The notes under the pieces: model-generated
Told to the model about the DNA's origin: nothing
Seen by the model: only the letters and a program-made list of their open reading frames with translations
Databases searched by the model: none
Source of the DNA: Flagellimonas lutimaris
GTDB taxonomy: Bacteria > Bacteroidota > Bacteroidia > Flavobacteriales > Flavobacteriaceae
Assembly (NCBI RefSeq): GCF_003581615.1
Contig: NZ_QXFH01000064.1
Span: 1 to 64,000 of the forward strand
Direction: 5' to 3'
DNA: 64,000 nucleotides
Shown here: positions 1-8,735 of the stretch, piece by piece
How the letters are laid out: every line of letters starts with the position of its first letter
Numbering within the stretch: position 1 is the stretch's first letter
Program-made: the position numbers and the translations under genes

Positions 1-1
1 C

Positions 2-346
2 GCTTGCGGTACTGGCCGAGCGGCCGCAGGCATTTTTCCCAACGGTTGTTCAACTAAAATAGTAGATTTTAGTTTTTATAACCCTACGTAGCCAAAGTTC
101 TTTTATGCTTTTTAGAGTAAATTGTAATAACCCAAATTTACTGAGTTATTTTCTACTCCTATCCTTGTTGGCTATGGAACACCTAAAGAAATTAAAGGAC
201 TTAATGGAACTAAAGTTTAAAGATTATGACTCGTTTTAAACGAATTATACCGACCAATAAATGGAGCCACTGGAGTCCAGATAAAAAAATATAACGTAAT
301 TGACGAGCTCAAACTTGAAGATGTTTTTCTAATAGTTACCGATTAA
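2..346 (+). pseudogene. possible decayed reading frame at window edge
   Basis: One forward frame (second frame of the window) reads like protein between stops. It has about 29 residues entering from the window edge and stopping at 89-91, a stretch around 131-205 containing VGYGTPKEIKGLNG, and a last stretch ending at 344-346 containing YNVIDELKLEDVFLIVTD. These lie in the same phase but are separated by several stops of all three kinds. A worn-out gene whose 3' end converges on the DUF5916 gene would explain this. I do not recognise the family. Chance protein-likeness in AT-rich spacer is a real alternative. Confidence 0.25.
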
Positions 347-2525
347 ACCAATAAGTAAACTTCAACGTCAAGGACCATAAATTGCCCTCGAGTGGTGATA
401 ATTGTTCATTGTTATTAAAAACCAGAAACAGGTCGGAGGCAGGGGCGTAGCGCCATTGCAACCTGGAGTTGATACCAAAATTGTTGCTCTGTTCGTTGTA
501 CTGAAACAAGGTGTTCCAAAACAGTTTATTGGTAAAGGTAATGTCCGCCTCGGTGCCCACCAACCAAAAATCGGTAGTGTACCATGGGTCGGGCAAATCC
601 AAATTGTTGTAGCTAAGGTTGGCACCCAAACTCACGTAGGGTTGAAAACGATAGCCCAATTGTGCATTTATATTGGTTCGGTAGCCTCCAGAAAAGTAGC
701 GTCCCAAACGGGTTGTCATATTATACGTAAACAGACTTTTAGGACGGGAATTGTATTGCAAATAAACCCCGTTCCAATGGTGTCGTGTACCGGCAGCCAA
801 TTCTTCCTTGCCCGTATTGGTAGGGTCAAAAGGGGCTAAAAGTTGTACATATTCGTTAAATACATCAACTCCTAAAGAACTTCGATTTATAAAGTTTAGC
901 TCGTAGCCCAAAATAGATACATAATCCGTGGAGTTCATGCTTGGGTCAAAGTAGTAAAAACCTCTATATTTTGGGCCATGACTCACCACCTTTTCACTTG
1001 CGGGAAGAAACAGATGTCCTATGGAACCTTCTAACTTAATATAGTTGTTACGTGGTACAAAACCCACTTCGGAGGTGAAGTTTTCTGAGATATATTCCTG
1101 TTGTGCCCGCCAATTCCATCTTCTGCTCCTATATTCCAAATGGGCTCCTTGTGCAAAGCCGTTGTATGATGAATCGGGACCAAAGGATTTGAGCATAAAC
1201 ACCTTACCATTATACTTGTTGTCTGCGGAGGCTAAATTGTATTCTAACCCAAGGTTTCGGTTGAATTTGGTGTATTCCGTTTTAAGGCTATCGGCCAAGG
1301 CATTATAGTCCAACGATTCCTTGTTCACGAACATTAACCCAATATTGGAACGCGAGAACACCTTTTGTTGTAACGAGAGCACTGCAAAGTTTTGACTGGG
1401 CAAGCCAGTTTCGTCCACTTTTTCGGTCTGCATATCCATCACCCCCAAACGAAGGTTGCGATTCAGGTTACCGCTCACACGGGCACCTGCAATAATGGGT
1501 ACGCCCAAACCAATTCGTCGTGAAAAGAACGGACGTATCTCATCGTATCCAAAACTGGCAAAGAGGTCGGCATTTTCAAGGAAAAACTGTCGTCTTTCAG
1601 GAAAAAAGAGCTCAAACCGGGTTAAGTTGGCCACTTGTCTGTCTGCTTCAACCTGTGAAAAATCGGGATTTAAGGTCAAATCTAAATTCAAAGATGAGGT
1701 AAGTCCCAATTTTACATCACCTCCCACCTTAAATTCATTATCATAGGTAATATCATCAATACTCGAATTGCCCACCGTACCCAACACATAGGGAATAAGA
1801 GAGTAGTTGAGCCCCTGTTTGGGTGGAGGATTGTCCCAAACCATTGTTCCCGTGTAAGCCAAGGATGCCGTAGGAAACTGTCTTGGAATAGGGGTCCAGC
1901 TCGATTTTTCGTTCGTGCTCAGGTCCAATCTCGAAAAATTGACGCCCCACTCGGTCACATCTTTTTCGTATCGGATGGATTTAAAGGGAATCGCCATTTC
2001 CACGACCCATTTGTCTTCATGGTTCTGAACCTCCGAAACCCATTTACTGTCCCAATTAAGGTCTATGCTGCCCCCATTGGACATGGTGCCATCCCACTGC
2101 GCGCCATACGCATTGGCCCCAAAGCTAAAACCCGTGGTCTGGTTATTGAACGGGTCCATGAACAAAAGAAAATTATCGTTCCCTCCAAAGGAGAAATCCC
2201 TTCGTAGCGATTCCACGACATAGGTGTTTCCGGGCGTTTTAAAAAAGGTGGCCAAAAGGTAAAGCCGTTTGTCATCATAGGCCATTTTCACCTCGGAGGG
2301 CTGGGTGGCCTTGCGGTCGTCCATGGGCAATACCATAAAAAAGTCATTGGCAGCTTCTGCTTTTTGCCATGTTGCCTCGTCTCCCTTACCATCTATGGTA
2401 AAGGTTTCACTGGTTTTGAACAGATGGATTTTGTAATCGGCATTTTTCTTTTGGGCATACGAAAATGCGCAAAAGAACATAGCAAAAGCTATGAGAACGG
2501 GGGTTGAAAAGGCTCGGATAATCAT
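336..2525 (-). CDS. DUF5916 outer-membrane protein with CBM9-like N-terminal domain
   Basis: This is a secreted, probably outer-membrane protein of the DUF5916 family, widespread in Bacteroidota and of unknown substrate. After a signal peptide (MIIRAFSTPVLIAFAMFFCA...) comes a carbohydrate-binding-module-9-like domain with the typical DGKGDEATWQKA signature near mature residues 20-35. A long C-terminal half is rich in alternating aromatic/polar beta-strands, ends in an aromatic strand (FTYWFNR), and looks like a barrel. The reading frame runs up to 2573, but the ATG at 2525 begins the signal peptide and lies just downstream of a good promoter whose -33 element overlaps the upstream ATG, so 2525 is chosen. 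Monocistronic. The family call is firm; the function is not known. Confidence 0.85.
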   Translation of the reverse strand: MIIRAFSTPVLIAFAMFFCAFSYAQKKNADYKIHLFKTSETFTIDGKGDEATWQKAEAANDFFMVLPMDDRKATQPSEVKMAYDDKRLYLLATFFKTPGNTYVVESLRRDFSFGGNDNFLLFMDPFNNQTTGFSFGANAYGAQWDGTMSNGGSIDLNWDSKWVSEVQNHEDKWVVEMAIPFKSIRYEKDVTEWGVNFSRLDLSTNEKSSWTPIPRQFPTASLAYTGTMVWDNPPPKQGLNYSLIPYVLGTVGNSSIDDITYDNEFKVGGDVKLGLTSSLNLDLTLNPDFSQVEADRQVANLTRFELFFPERRQFFLENADLFASFGYDEIRPFFSRRIGLGVPIIAGARVSGNLNRNLRLGVMDMQTEKVDETGLPSQNFAVLSLQQKVFSRSNIGLMFVNKESLDYNALADSLKTEYTKFNRNLGLEYNLASADNKYNGKVFMLKSFGPDSSYNGFAQGAHLEYRSRRWNWRAQQEYISENFTSEVGFVPRNNYIKLEGSIGHLFLPASEKVVSHGPKYRGFYYFDPSMNSTDYVSILGYELNFINRSSLGVDVFNEYVQLLAPFDPTNTGKEELAAGTRHHWNGVYLQYNSRPKSLFTYNMTTRLGRYFSGGYRTNINAQLGYRFQPYVSLGANLSYNNLDLPDPWYTTDFWLVGTEADITFTNKLFWNTLFQYNEQSNNFGINSRLQWRYAPASDLFLVFNNNEQLSPLEGNLWSLTLKFTYWFNR

Positions 2526-2541
2526 TGTTTGTTTAGTGCAG

Positions 2542-2573
2542 CAAAAGTAATGATTTACTTTCATTTTTAACAA
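2542..2573 (-). promoter_or_regulatory. Bacteroidota-type promoter for the DUF5916 gene
   Basis: On the minus strand a TTG (complement of 2571-2573) is followed after exactly 21 nt by TACTTTTG (complement of 2542-2549). This fits the Bacteroidota sigma-factor consensus TTG / TAnnTTTG. Transcription would start a few bases before the ATG at 2525. Confidence 0.55.
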
Positions 2574-2738
2574 TGAATCAAAAACTGGATATGTAAAAGA
2601 ATGTATATTTAGATTATGATATAGTTAGCGTTTTTTAGTCTTTTGACTTACAAACAAAAGTGGAGTGAAATGTTTTTGATTTTGCACTTATCGATTGGAA
2701 TATGAAATCTGGTTTGGCCATAGGACTGATAACTTACA
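2574..2738. other. spacer with no recognised feature
   Basis: AT-rich spacer of 165 bp between the promoter of the DUF5916 gene and the end of the phosphopantetheinyl transferase gene. No ORF of interest and no convincing terminator hairpin seen. Confidence 0.4.
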
Positions 2739-3281
2739 TTATCCTATTACAAAGGCACCATAGCTTCCATGATGGGTCAAACTGACATTGAGCCGGTCTT
2801 TTCCATTGGTCAAAATGGGAACACCCATTTCATTCTTTTTTAACTGATATGATCCAGAAACAAAATGAAGCAGCCTTCGTTTTAGTTCTTCACTTTGGTC
2901 TTGTTGATCTATGTTCTTAAATCTTACCACTTTGGAACTCCATTTTTGTGTATGCAGTCTTGCTTCGGAGATGATATAATTTGAGGTCTCCCTGGTTTCT
3001 ACAAAACACCGGAAATCGCTGAATTTTACAATTGCTGAAGAATTTTCAATAGCACATTCAAATGCCTTGGGATTATAAAAACGAGCAGGGTTTAGTTGTG
3101 TGTATAGTTTGTAAGATGCCTCCTTTATGCTCCATAATCGCCAGACCATCCGAAATGGATTTGCGGCATCTTGGATACACCCTTGTTCCGATTCCGAAAA
3201 AAGTTTGTTTAAGAACCGTGGCCGTTGCCAATTTGAAGCATGTCTCGCTTCGGCAAGATCAACAATGTCATTACCGACCAT
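2739..3281 (-). CDS. 4'-phosphopantetheinyl transferase superfamily protein
   Basis: Predicted to move the 4'-phosphopantetheine arm of CoA onto the serine of an acyl carrier protein, most likely the ACP encoded immediately upstream. Length is 180 residues. The two family signatures are visible: GNDIVDL at residues 3-9 (Mg-binding Asp) and WSIKEASYK at 50-58 (WxxKEAxxK). The start ATG overlaps the ACP stop by one base (TAATG), so the two are translationally coupled. It is the last gene of the type III PKS operon. It resembles small AcpS/Sfp-type enzymes dedicated to secondary metabolism more than the housekeeping AcpS, which is an inference from context and sequence style. Confidence 0.85.
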   Translation of the reverse strand: MVGNDIVDLAEARHASNWQRPRFLNKLFSESEQGCIQDAANPFRMVWRLWSIKEASYKLYTQLNPARFYNPKAFECAIENSSAIVKFSDFRCFVETRETSNYIISEARLHTQKWSSKVVRFKNIDQQDQSEELKRRLLHFVSGSYQLKKNEMGVPILTNGKDRLNVSLTHHGSYGAFVIG

Positions 3282-3532
3282 TAATTTTTAAATTTGGAAG
3301 TGACGATGTTCATGGCGGATTTCACATCCAGCATTTGCTCCATATCCTCATTCTCCAATCGGATATCAAATTCGTCCTCAATATCTAAAATAATGTCCAC
3401 AAGATTTGCAGAGTTTATTTGTAGATCCTTCACAAAATCTGTGTCTTCGGATAAATTTTTGAAAGCTTCCTCATCTTGAACATAAGGTTCAATTATAGGT
3501 TTTAATTTGGCGATCAATTGTTCTTTCTTCAT
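3281..3532 (-). CDS. acyl carrier protein, cluster-specific
   Basis: An 83-residue acidic helical protein with acyl-carrier-protein layout. The attachment serine is Ser41 in the motif LQINSANLVDII. The usual Asp before the serine (DSL) is Asn here and the usual Leu after it is Ala, so this is a divergent carrier, probably recognised by its own transferase (next gene, one-base overlap) and ketosynthase (previous gene, 17 bp away). It would carry the growing acyl chain that primes the type III PKS in this operon. Function as ACP is confident; the partner assignments are inferred from order. Confidence 0.85.
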   Translation of the reverse strand: MKKEQLIAKLKPIIEPYVQDEEAFKNLSEDTDFVKDLQINSANLVDIILDIEDEFDIRLENEDMEQMLDVKSAMNIVTSKFKN

Positions 3533-3549
3533 TTTTTTTAAAATGTAAG

Positions 3550-4824
3550 TTACGGTATAAATCGCTTAAATAAAACACAGGCATTTACATCTCCAAAACC
3601 AAAACTTGCTTTCGCTACTACATCAACATTGTAATTTAGGGATTGGGTCGGGACTTTGGAAATGGATATCAATTCCTTGATGTCGTCATGAAAATCTTCG
3701 CAATTGATGCTTGGTGCTATAAATTGTTCATTAATTTGAATGACACTTGCAATACATTCAATTGATCCCGCAGCGGCCAAACAATGTCCTATCAATGATT
3801 TGGTTGAATTGATGAAAGGAAAATCTTCACCACTTCTTCCCAATGCCTTGGTCCAGTTTTCAATTTCCAAAGTATCTTTGGAGGTGGCCGTAAGGTGCCC
3901 ATTGATGGCATCTATTTCATCGGGGCTCATCGATGAATTCTTTAGGGCATTCGTTATGCATCGTTGTACAGCTTCCGGATTTGGTGCAGTTAAGGTACCT
4001 CCCTGACGTTGGCCGCCGGAATTGATTTCACCGCCCAGAACCTCAGCATAAATCGTTGCCCCACGTTTCGTTGCAGATTCCAAAGATTCCAAAACCATGG
4101 CTCCCGCACCACTTCCGGGCACAAAACCGGATGCCCTGGCACTCATGGGCCTAGAGCCTTTTTCTGGTTCGTCGTTGTGTTTGTAGGTCATAACGCGCAT
4201 GGCGTCAAAGCCTCCCCAAACGTAGGGCCCGTGATCGCTACAACTACCTACGAGCATACGTTTTGCCTTTCCGTGGGCAATACGGTCGTATCCCATTAAA
4301 ACGGCTTCAGTGCCTGTTGTGCAGGCCGATGAATTTGTAGTGACCTGATTGCCTAGCCCAAGCATACCGCTTAAATAGGCACTTATGCCACTGGACATGG
4401 TCTGTAAAACAACCGTGCTGCCCAACCGCCTTACATCTCCGTCATCGAGCTTGTAAATGGCTTCCCTAAATTTTTCGACCCCTGATGTTCCCGTTCCAAA
4501 AATAAGCCCTGAGTCGTAATCCAGCTGGCTCTCTGGATTCATATCAAATCCGGCATCTTTCCACGCATCAATACCAGCAATACAACCATATAATATACCG
4601 GAACTATTAAAGCCTCTTAATTGCAATTGCGTAAAATAGTTGGATTGCAATTCATCCGTTATGGTTGGCGTACCACCTATTTGGCAAGAAAAGTTGAGTT
4701 CCTTTAATTGCGGATGGAACGAGATACCAGAAGCCCCATTTTTCAAAGCTTCCGTGAATTGTGCAATGCCCACACCGTTTGGTGCAACTACTCCCATTCC
4801 TGTGATGACTACCCTGTTCTTCAT
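3550..4824 (-). CDS. beta-ketoacyl-ACP synthase (FabF-like), cluster-specific
   Basis: Condensing enzyme of the KAS I/II fold that would elongate acyl chains on the neighbouring ACP. Counting from the ATG at 4824, the Cys-His-His triad is complete: Cys168 (SSACTTG), His310 (NGHLTATSKD) and His347 (SLIGHCLAAAG). The frame extends to a TTG at 4851, but ATG 4824 gives the canonical MKNRVVITGMG start and is preferred. About 425 residues, normal for the family. It sits between the MG2/plug gene (160 bp upstream) and the ACP. Its role in making the starter acyl chain for the type III PKS is inferred from the operon. Confidence 0.88.
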   Translation of the reverse strand: MKNRVVITGMGVVAPNGVGIAQFTEALKNGASGISFHPQLKELNFSCQIGGTPTITDELQSNYFTQLQLRGFNSSGILYGCIAGIDAWKDAGFDMNPESQLDYDSGLIFGTGTSGVEKFREAIYKLDDGDVRRLGSTVVLQTMSSGISAYLSGMLGLGNQVTTNSSACTTGTEAVLMGYDRIAHGKAKRMLVGSCSDHGPYVWGGFDAMRVMTYKHNDEPEKGSRPMSARASGFVPGSGAGAMVLESLESATKRGATIYAEVLGGEINSGGQRQGGTLTAPNPEAVQRCITNALKNSSMSPDEIDAINGHLTATSKDTLEIENWTKALGRSGEDFPFINSTKSLIGHCLAAAGSIECIASVIQINEQFIAPSINCEDFHDDIKELISISKVPTQSLNYNVDVVAKASFGFGDVNACVLFKRFIP

Positions 4825-4984
4825 TTTTGAAAATTGATTCGGATTAGACAAGCTCAGTGGAACTTTTAGTCGAGCAATTGCCTATAATTTAGGCCTCAAG
4901 CTACGATTTAAAAATGTCTTGATTTCGAAATTGATACTATTTACCAAAATCCAAATCAATAAAAAATGTTTCCTCGATTGGTTT

Positions 4985-7396
4985 TTAAGGTATGGTCAGG
5001 GTCGTGGAAATCAATGTCCCGTTTTTCCCCATGCCTTCGATGAACAGTGTTATCCCTTGGGCATCGGTTTTTGGAACTTTAAATGTCTTGGATTCGTTGC
5101 CCCTCAAAGACATGCTCGAAACCCAATGGACCACTCCAAAATTCTGGAATGTATTTCCAGAGGTCCCATATTTTGGGGAATAATAGCTTTTTACAGACTC
5201 AAACCCCAGTGGAGTATTGTAAACAAGTATTCTATCCTTGGGGGTTTTGGCAGCGCTAGTGTCCTCCAGCTGATCACTTTCCTTTGTGTATATTCTGATT
5301 ACACCTCCTGCAGCACCACTTTCCCCATCGCCTGATCTACTGATATAATAGCTGTCCAAACGTGACAAGGGGTAATCATACAGTAATCTGTCCAAATCCA
5401 TAAGCCGCACGTCATCTATATAAATTACTGGATATTTTCTGTTTCGGAGTGATTTTATCTGTACCCTATCGAACTTAGGTTCGTAACTTATAATAACTGA
5501 AAAACCATTATTCCGCAGCAAATCCAGCACACCGGGATACATTTTTGCGGTTTTATCGGTAACTTTTGTAAGCTTATTTTCGAACACAAAGGGCGTGGTA
5601 AACCTTCTTTTATTTTTTTCGGCAGAAACGGTTACTTCGTCCAGTTCAACTGGTTCATCATCCTGAAATAAATTGATGGGTTGTGATGTCCCTACATTGT
5701 TATCCGCCCAATTGTTAGGTCTTACTTCGCCCGGTATATTCGCCAGCCTGTCCGTAACCATATTGCTTCTAGCGGAGAGATACATCTTTGGTTTTTTTAT
5801 ACTGCCCCTATCGTCCAATATTGAAAGCCTAATAGCCTGCCCCTTTGTCGGGAATAGTCCTTTGATGCTAAATTCAGTTGAATCGGCATGAAGAGCAATC
5901 GCTGACCCTTGAAAATCTTCAAATGGATACACCATAAGCTTATCCCCACTTTTTATCTCGGACTGTATTTTTCCGAAAAGTTCGATACCCCTCTCAAACG
6001 GAAATTCAATTTGAATCGGCCCACCATACAATTCCTCCCAATCATATTTGCTCCATCCTTGGGTCAGTAGCAATACATCAAGTTCCTTTATTTTACTTTT
6101 AGTCACTTCCTTAAAGTAATAGGAAGGATTTTCTATGTGACCTTTGAGATACGGACTAAGGAGAAATGTACTAAGTATGTTTTGATCATGATCGTAGGCC
6201 ATGGTTGCTTTGGGAAGTACCGATATACTGAGTTGTATATGCTTGCTTTTATCAAATTTACCTTTCAAGGTGATTGCTATCGAATCCTTTAGAATTTCAG
6301 CATCACTGATTTCAATGGTTCCTGAACTTACGGTTTTGTGGTTGAAGTAAAGTCGTTCGAGTATAGGTCTCCCATGCTGATCGAGCAACGTCAATACGTT
6401 CATTCCTTTGAATAGGCTTTCCTTATCAATTGTTACCAGACTGTAATCTTCACCTTTGGCAAATTGGATATCGAGCTTTTTTACAAGTCCGTCCTTTGAT
6501 ACCCATAGGATTAAATCCTCTTGAGCTTTTTCAAGTTTGGTTGTACTGCCCCGTCCAAAGGTCAATTGGAGGTTGGTTGAGTCCCTATCAACCAAATTAA
6601 CATTGTAGCCTTCATCTGTGCTTAAAGGTAAAGGGAAGGTTTTTACGCTTCCGTTTTCAAAAGTTATTTCCGCAGAATACGTTAAACCATTTTTCGGTTC
6701 CAAAACAAAACTGGTCATACCTGAAGCAGTAGGTTCGATTATGTTCACCAACTTATTCTCTGAGTCTTTGACAATGCCCTTAATGAATTTTGCTCCGTAA
6801 CCATCAATGTCTACGCATTTGACACCAATATTGTTTTTAATGCCCGAAATCAGCCTGCCCCCCTCTGGCAAAAACTGTAGATCGTAATCACTTTTTCCAG
6901 AAATCCGAGGGGAAATGGATTCTCCCTGTTGATATATTTTTATGTTCTGGACATAGGCACCGTCATCCTTAAAGTTTCGCATCCAATTGGTACTTGCCTT
7001 TATGTAATAATTTCCTGAATTCAACGTAGAATCTAACTCAATGTGTCCATCGGCATACCCTTTTGACGCTCTGAAGATTTTCTTTGTCAACTGCCTGCCA
7101 ATACTATCATAGAGTCCAACATATAGATTGGTAGTTTCTTCGAATGGAAGCTTTTCCCGCTTATTGTATATATAGGCTTTGAACCAAATTTCCTCTCCCG
7201 TTACATATGTGCTCTTATTCAAGTGTAAAAAGAGGGTTTCTCTTTGTAAGTCGAAATATTCTTGAAAAGCTTTGGTGGCCTTTTTTTCTGCTGGACTTAC
7301 TTGTCCATAGCACTTTAAGCAAAAAAATGAAGTTGAAATCAAGAATATCGCTAGCCGAATTCGTGATGTATCAATACTAAAAAGTAGCAAGCGCAC
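4985..7396 (-). CDS. large secreted MG2-domain protein with TonB plug-like C-terminus
   Basis: An 803-residue exported protein. It has a signal sequence (residues 13-31, ending near CYGQ), an N-terminal macroglobulin-like MG2 region (FLHLNKSTYVTGEEIWFKAYIYN family signature around 56-80), and beta-rich middle domains. Near residues 590-720 lies a segment resembling the plug domain of TonB-dependent receptors (LDEVTVSAEKN, later YPVIYIDDVRLMD and GGVIRIYTKE), but no barrel follows. Such proteins are common at the Bacteroidota cell surface and have no settled function. The start at 7396 is GTG; no in-frame ATG precedes the signal peptide. It lies inside the PKS operon but has wider gaps on both sides (104 and 160 bp), so it may be a guest gene or have its own promoter. 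Confidence 0.75.
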   Translation of the reverse strand: MRLLLFSIDTSRIRLAIFLISTSFFCLKCYGQVSPAEKKATKAFQEYFDLQRETLFLHLNKSTYVTGEEIWFKAYIYNKREKLPFEETTNLYVGLYDSIGRQLTKKIFRASKGYADGHIELDSTLNSGNYYIKASTNWMRNFKDDGAYVQNIKIYQQGESISPRISGKSDYDLQFLPEGGRLISGIKNNIGVKCVDIDGYGAKFIKGIVKDSENKLVNIIEPTASGMTSFVLEPKNGLTYSAEITFENGSVKTFPLPLSTDEGYNVNLVDRDSTNLQLTFGRGSTTKLEKAQEDLILWVSKDGLVKKLDIQFAKGEDYSLVTIDKESLFKGMNVLTLLDQHGRPILERLYFNHKTVSSGTIEISDAEILKDSIAITLKGKFDKSKHIQLSISVLPKATMAYDHDQNILSTFLLSPYLKGHIENPSYYFKEVTKSKIKELDVLLLTQGWSKYDWEELYGGPIQIEFPFERGIELFGKIQSEIKSGDKLMVYPFEDFQGSAIALHADSTEFSIKGLFPTKGQAIRLSILDDRGSIKKPKMYLSARSNMVTDRLANIPGEVRPNNWADNNVGTSQPINLFQDDEPVELDEVTVSAEKNKRRFTTPFVFENKLTKVTDKTAKMYPGVLDLLRNNGFSVIISYEPKFDRVQIKSLRNRKYPVIYIDDVRLMDLDRLLYDYPLSRLDSYYISRSGDGESGAAGGVIRIYTKESDQLEDTSAAKTPKDRILVYNTPLGFESVKSYYSPKYGTSGNTFQNFGVVHWVSSMSLRGNESKTFKVPKTDAQGITLFIEGMGKNGTLISTTLTIP

Positions 7397-7500
7397 TGAT
7401 TTTTTTTAGGTTAAATACTTTGTTTAAAAATGTTTTTTTGAACATTTTATAAATGTAGGAATTTTCTATTAATTCGGTTGCTTGGAAATTACCCGCTGCG

Positions 7501-7938
7501 CTAAATTTTCAACATTCCCGAAATCGTCCCTCTTGCCACAAGCTGTTCCTTTTCGTTGAGCATTTTTACCTTACATTTCAATTTATTAAATCGAAATACC
7601 TCCTTTTCGGAATGCACAATGACTTTTTGGCTGGGCAAAACCGGCAAGTAAAAATCCATTTGATGGGAGGTCAAAGCTATTTGTGGTTTTTGGGACTTCG
7701 TTAATTCGTCTTTCACCAGATAAACCCCTAAACAGACCAAGCCTATTTGTGCCATACATTCCGTAAGTATGACTCCTGGAGTAACCGGGTTATCCTTAAA
7801 ATGGCCTTGATAGAAAAACTCATCGCTTTTAAATGTATAGTGCCCTATAATCTTGTTTTCAGTAACTGAATCAATATCATCAACGAACAAAAATGGTCTT
7901 TGATAAGGTAATAGCGCTATGATTTCCGATGCCTTCAT
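7501..7938 (-). CDS. 3-hydroxyacyl-ACP dehydratase (FabZ-like hotdog protein)
   Basis: Would dehydrate 3-hydroxyacyl-ACP to the enoyl-ACP during starter-chain synthesis. Single hotdog domain; the FabA/FabZ signature GHFKDNPVTPGVILTECMAQ is present, giving catalytic His46 and Glu60 when counted from the ATG at 7938. The open frame extends to 7962, but ATG 7938 (MKASEIIALLPYQRPF) lies one base after the stop of the preceding reductase gene (TAAAATG) and matches FabZ N-termini. Part of the type III PKS operon. Confidence 0.85.
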   Translation of the reverse strand: MKASEIIALLPYQRPFLFVDDIDSVTENKIIGHYTFKSDEFFYQGHFKDNPVTPGVILTECMAQIGLVCLGVYLVKDELTKSQKPQIALTSHQMDFYLPVLPSQKVIVHSEKEVFRFNKLKCKVKMLNEKEQLVARGTISGMLKI

Positions 7939-7939
7939 T

Positions 7940-8734
7940 TTAAACCAAATGTTCTCCCCCATCCACCGGAATCACAGTTCCCGTTATCCATGAGGCTTCG
8001 TCCTTTGTTAACAAATAAACCACGTTGGCCACGTCCTCTGGAGTGGTCAATCGTTTATTTGGATTTCGTTTTAATGTGTGTTTTATAATTTGTTCGCTAC
8101 CGGGAATCATGCGCAATGATGCGGTATCCGTTACCCCAGCTTGAATGCAATTGGCCTTGATTCCATATGGTGCAAATTCCAATGCCATGTTTCTGCTAAT
8201 GGCCTCTAGCGTTACCTTGGCTGCCGAAACGGCGGCATAACTCTGCCATGCTTTGGAATTGCCTTCGCTGGTAAAACTTAGTATTCGTGCATCTTCTGCA
8301 AACAGTTTTGCTTCAAAAATTGATTTGGTCCAGTCGTACAAACTAATCCCCATGGCCTGTATGGTCAATATGAAATCATCGTGCTTTAGTTCAGTTTTTC
8401 CGTCTGAAACCATAGGTTTGAGATTGCCTTTCGCAACGCTGTGTACCAATGTTCGTATTTTTTGATGAGTCCCTAAAATTAATTTTAACTCTTGTATTAT
8501 GGCCTCTCTTTTCTGATGTTTGAATGCATCGCTGTTAAAAGCCTTGAATTGTACACCTTCTTGCGCTATCGTTTTAAATTCCTTGGATATAGCTTCTTCT
8601 TGCATTCTAGGATTGCGATGTACAATACAAATGTTCATGCCATGTTTGGCCAATTTTTTTGCTGTTGCCAAACCTAGACCACTGCTGCCACCAAGTACCA
8701 AGGCCCAATAATTTTTATCTTCAAATTCTTTCAT
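7940..8734 (-). CDS. enoyl-ACP reductase-like SDR (FabI/FabL type)
   Basis: Short-chain dehydrogenase predicted to reduce enoyl-ACP. Counted from ATG 8734 (MKEFEDKNYWALVLGG) it has the nucleotide loop GGSSGLG and the pair Tyr166/Lys173 spaced YX6K (YAAVSAAK). YX6K is the enoyl-reductase spacing, unlike the YX3K of ketoreductases, and the C-terminus (ITGTVIPVDGG) is FabL/FabI-like. The frame extends to 8779, but ATG 8734 lies one base beyond the type III PKS stop (TAATATG). The operon therefore holds a carrier, ketosynthase, dehydratase and enoyl reductase but no ketoreductase, which would have to come from the housekeeping FabG. Confidence 0.82.
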   Translation of the reverse strand: MKEFEDKNYWALVLGGSSGLGLATAKKLAKHGMNICIVHRNPRMQEEAISKEFKTIAQEGVQFKAFNSDAFKHQKREAIIQELKLILGTHQKIRTLVHSVAKGNLKPMVSDGKTELKHDDFILTIQAMGISLYDWTKSIFEAKLFAEDARILSFTSEGNSKAWQSYAAVSAAKVTLEAISRNMALEFAPYGIKANCIQAGVTDTASLRMIPGSEQIIKHTLKRNPNKRLTTPEDVANVVYLLTKDEASWITGTVIPVDGGEHLV

Positions 8735-8735
8735 A

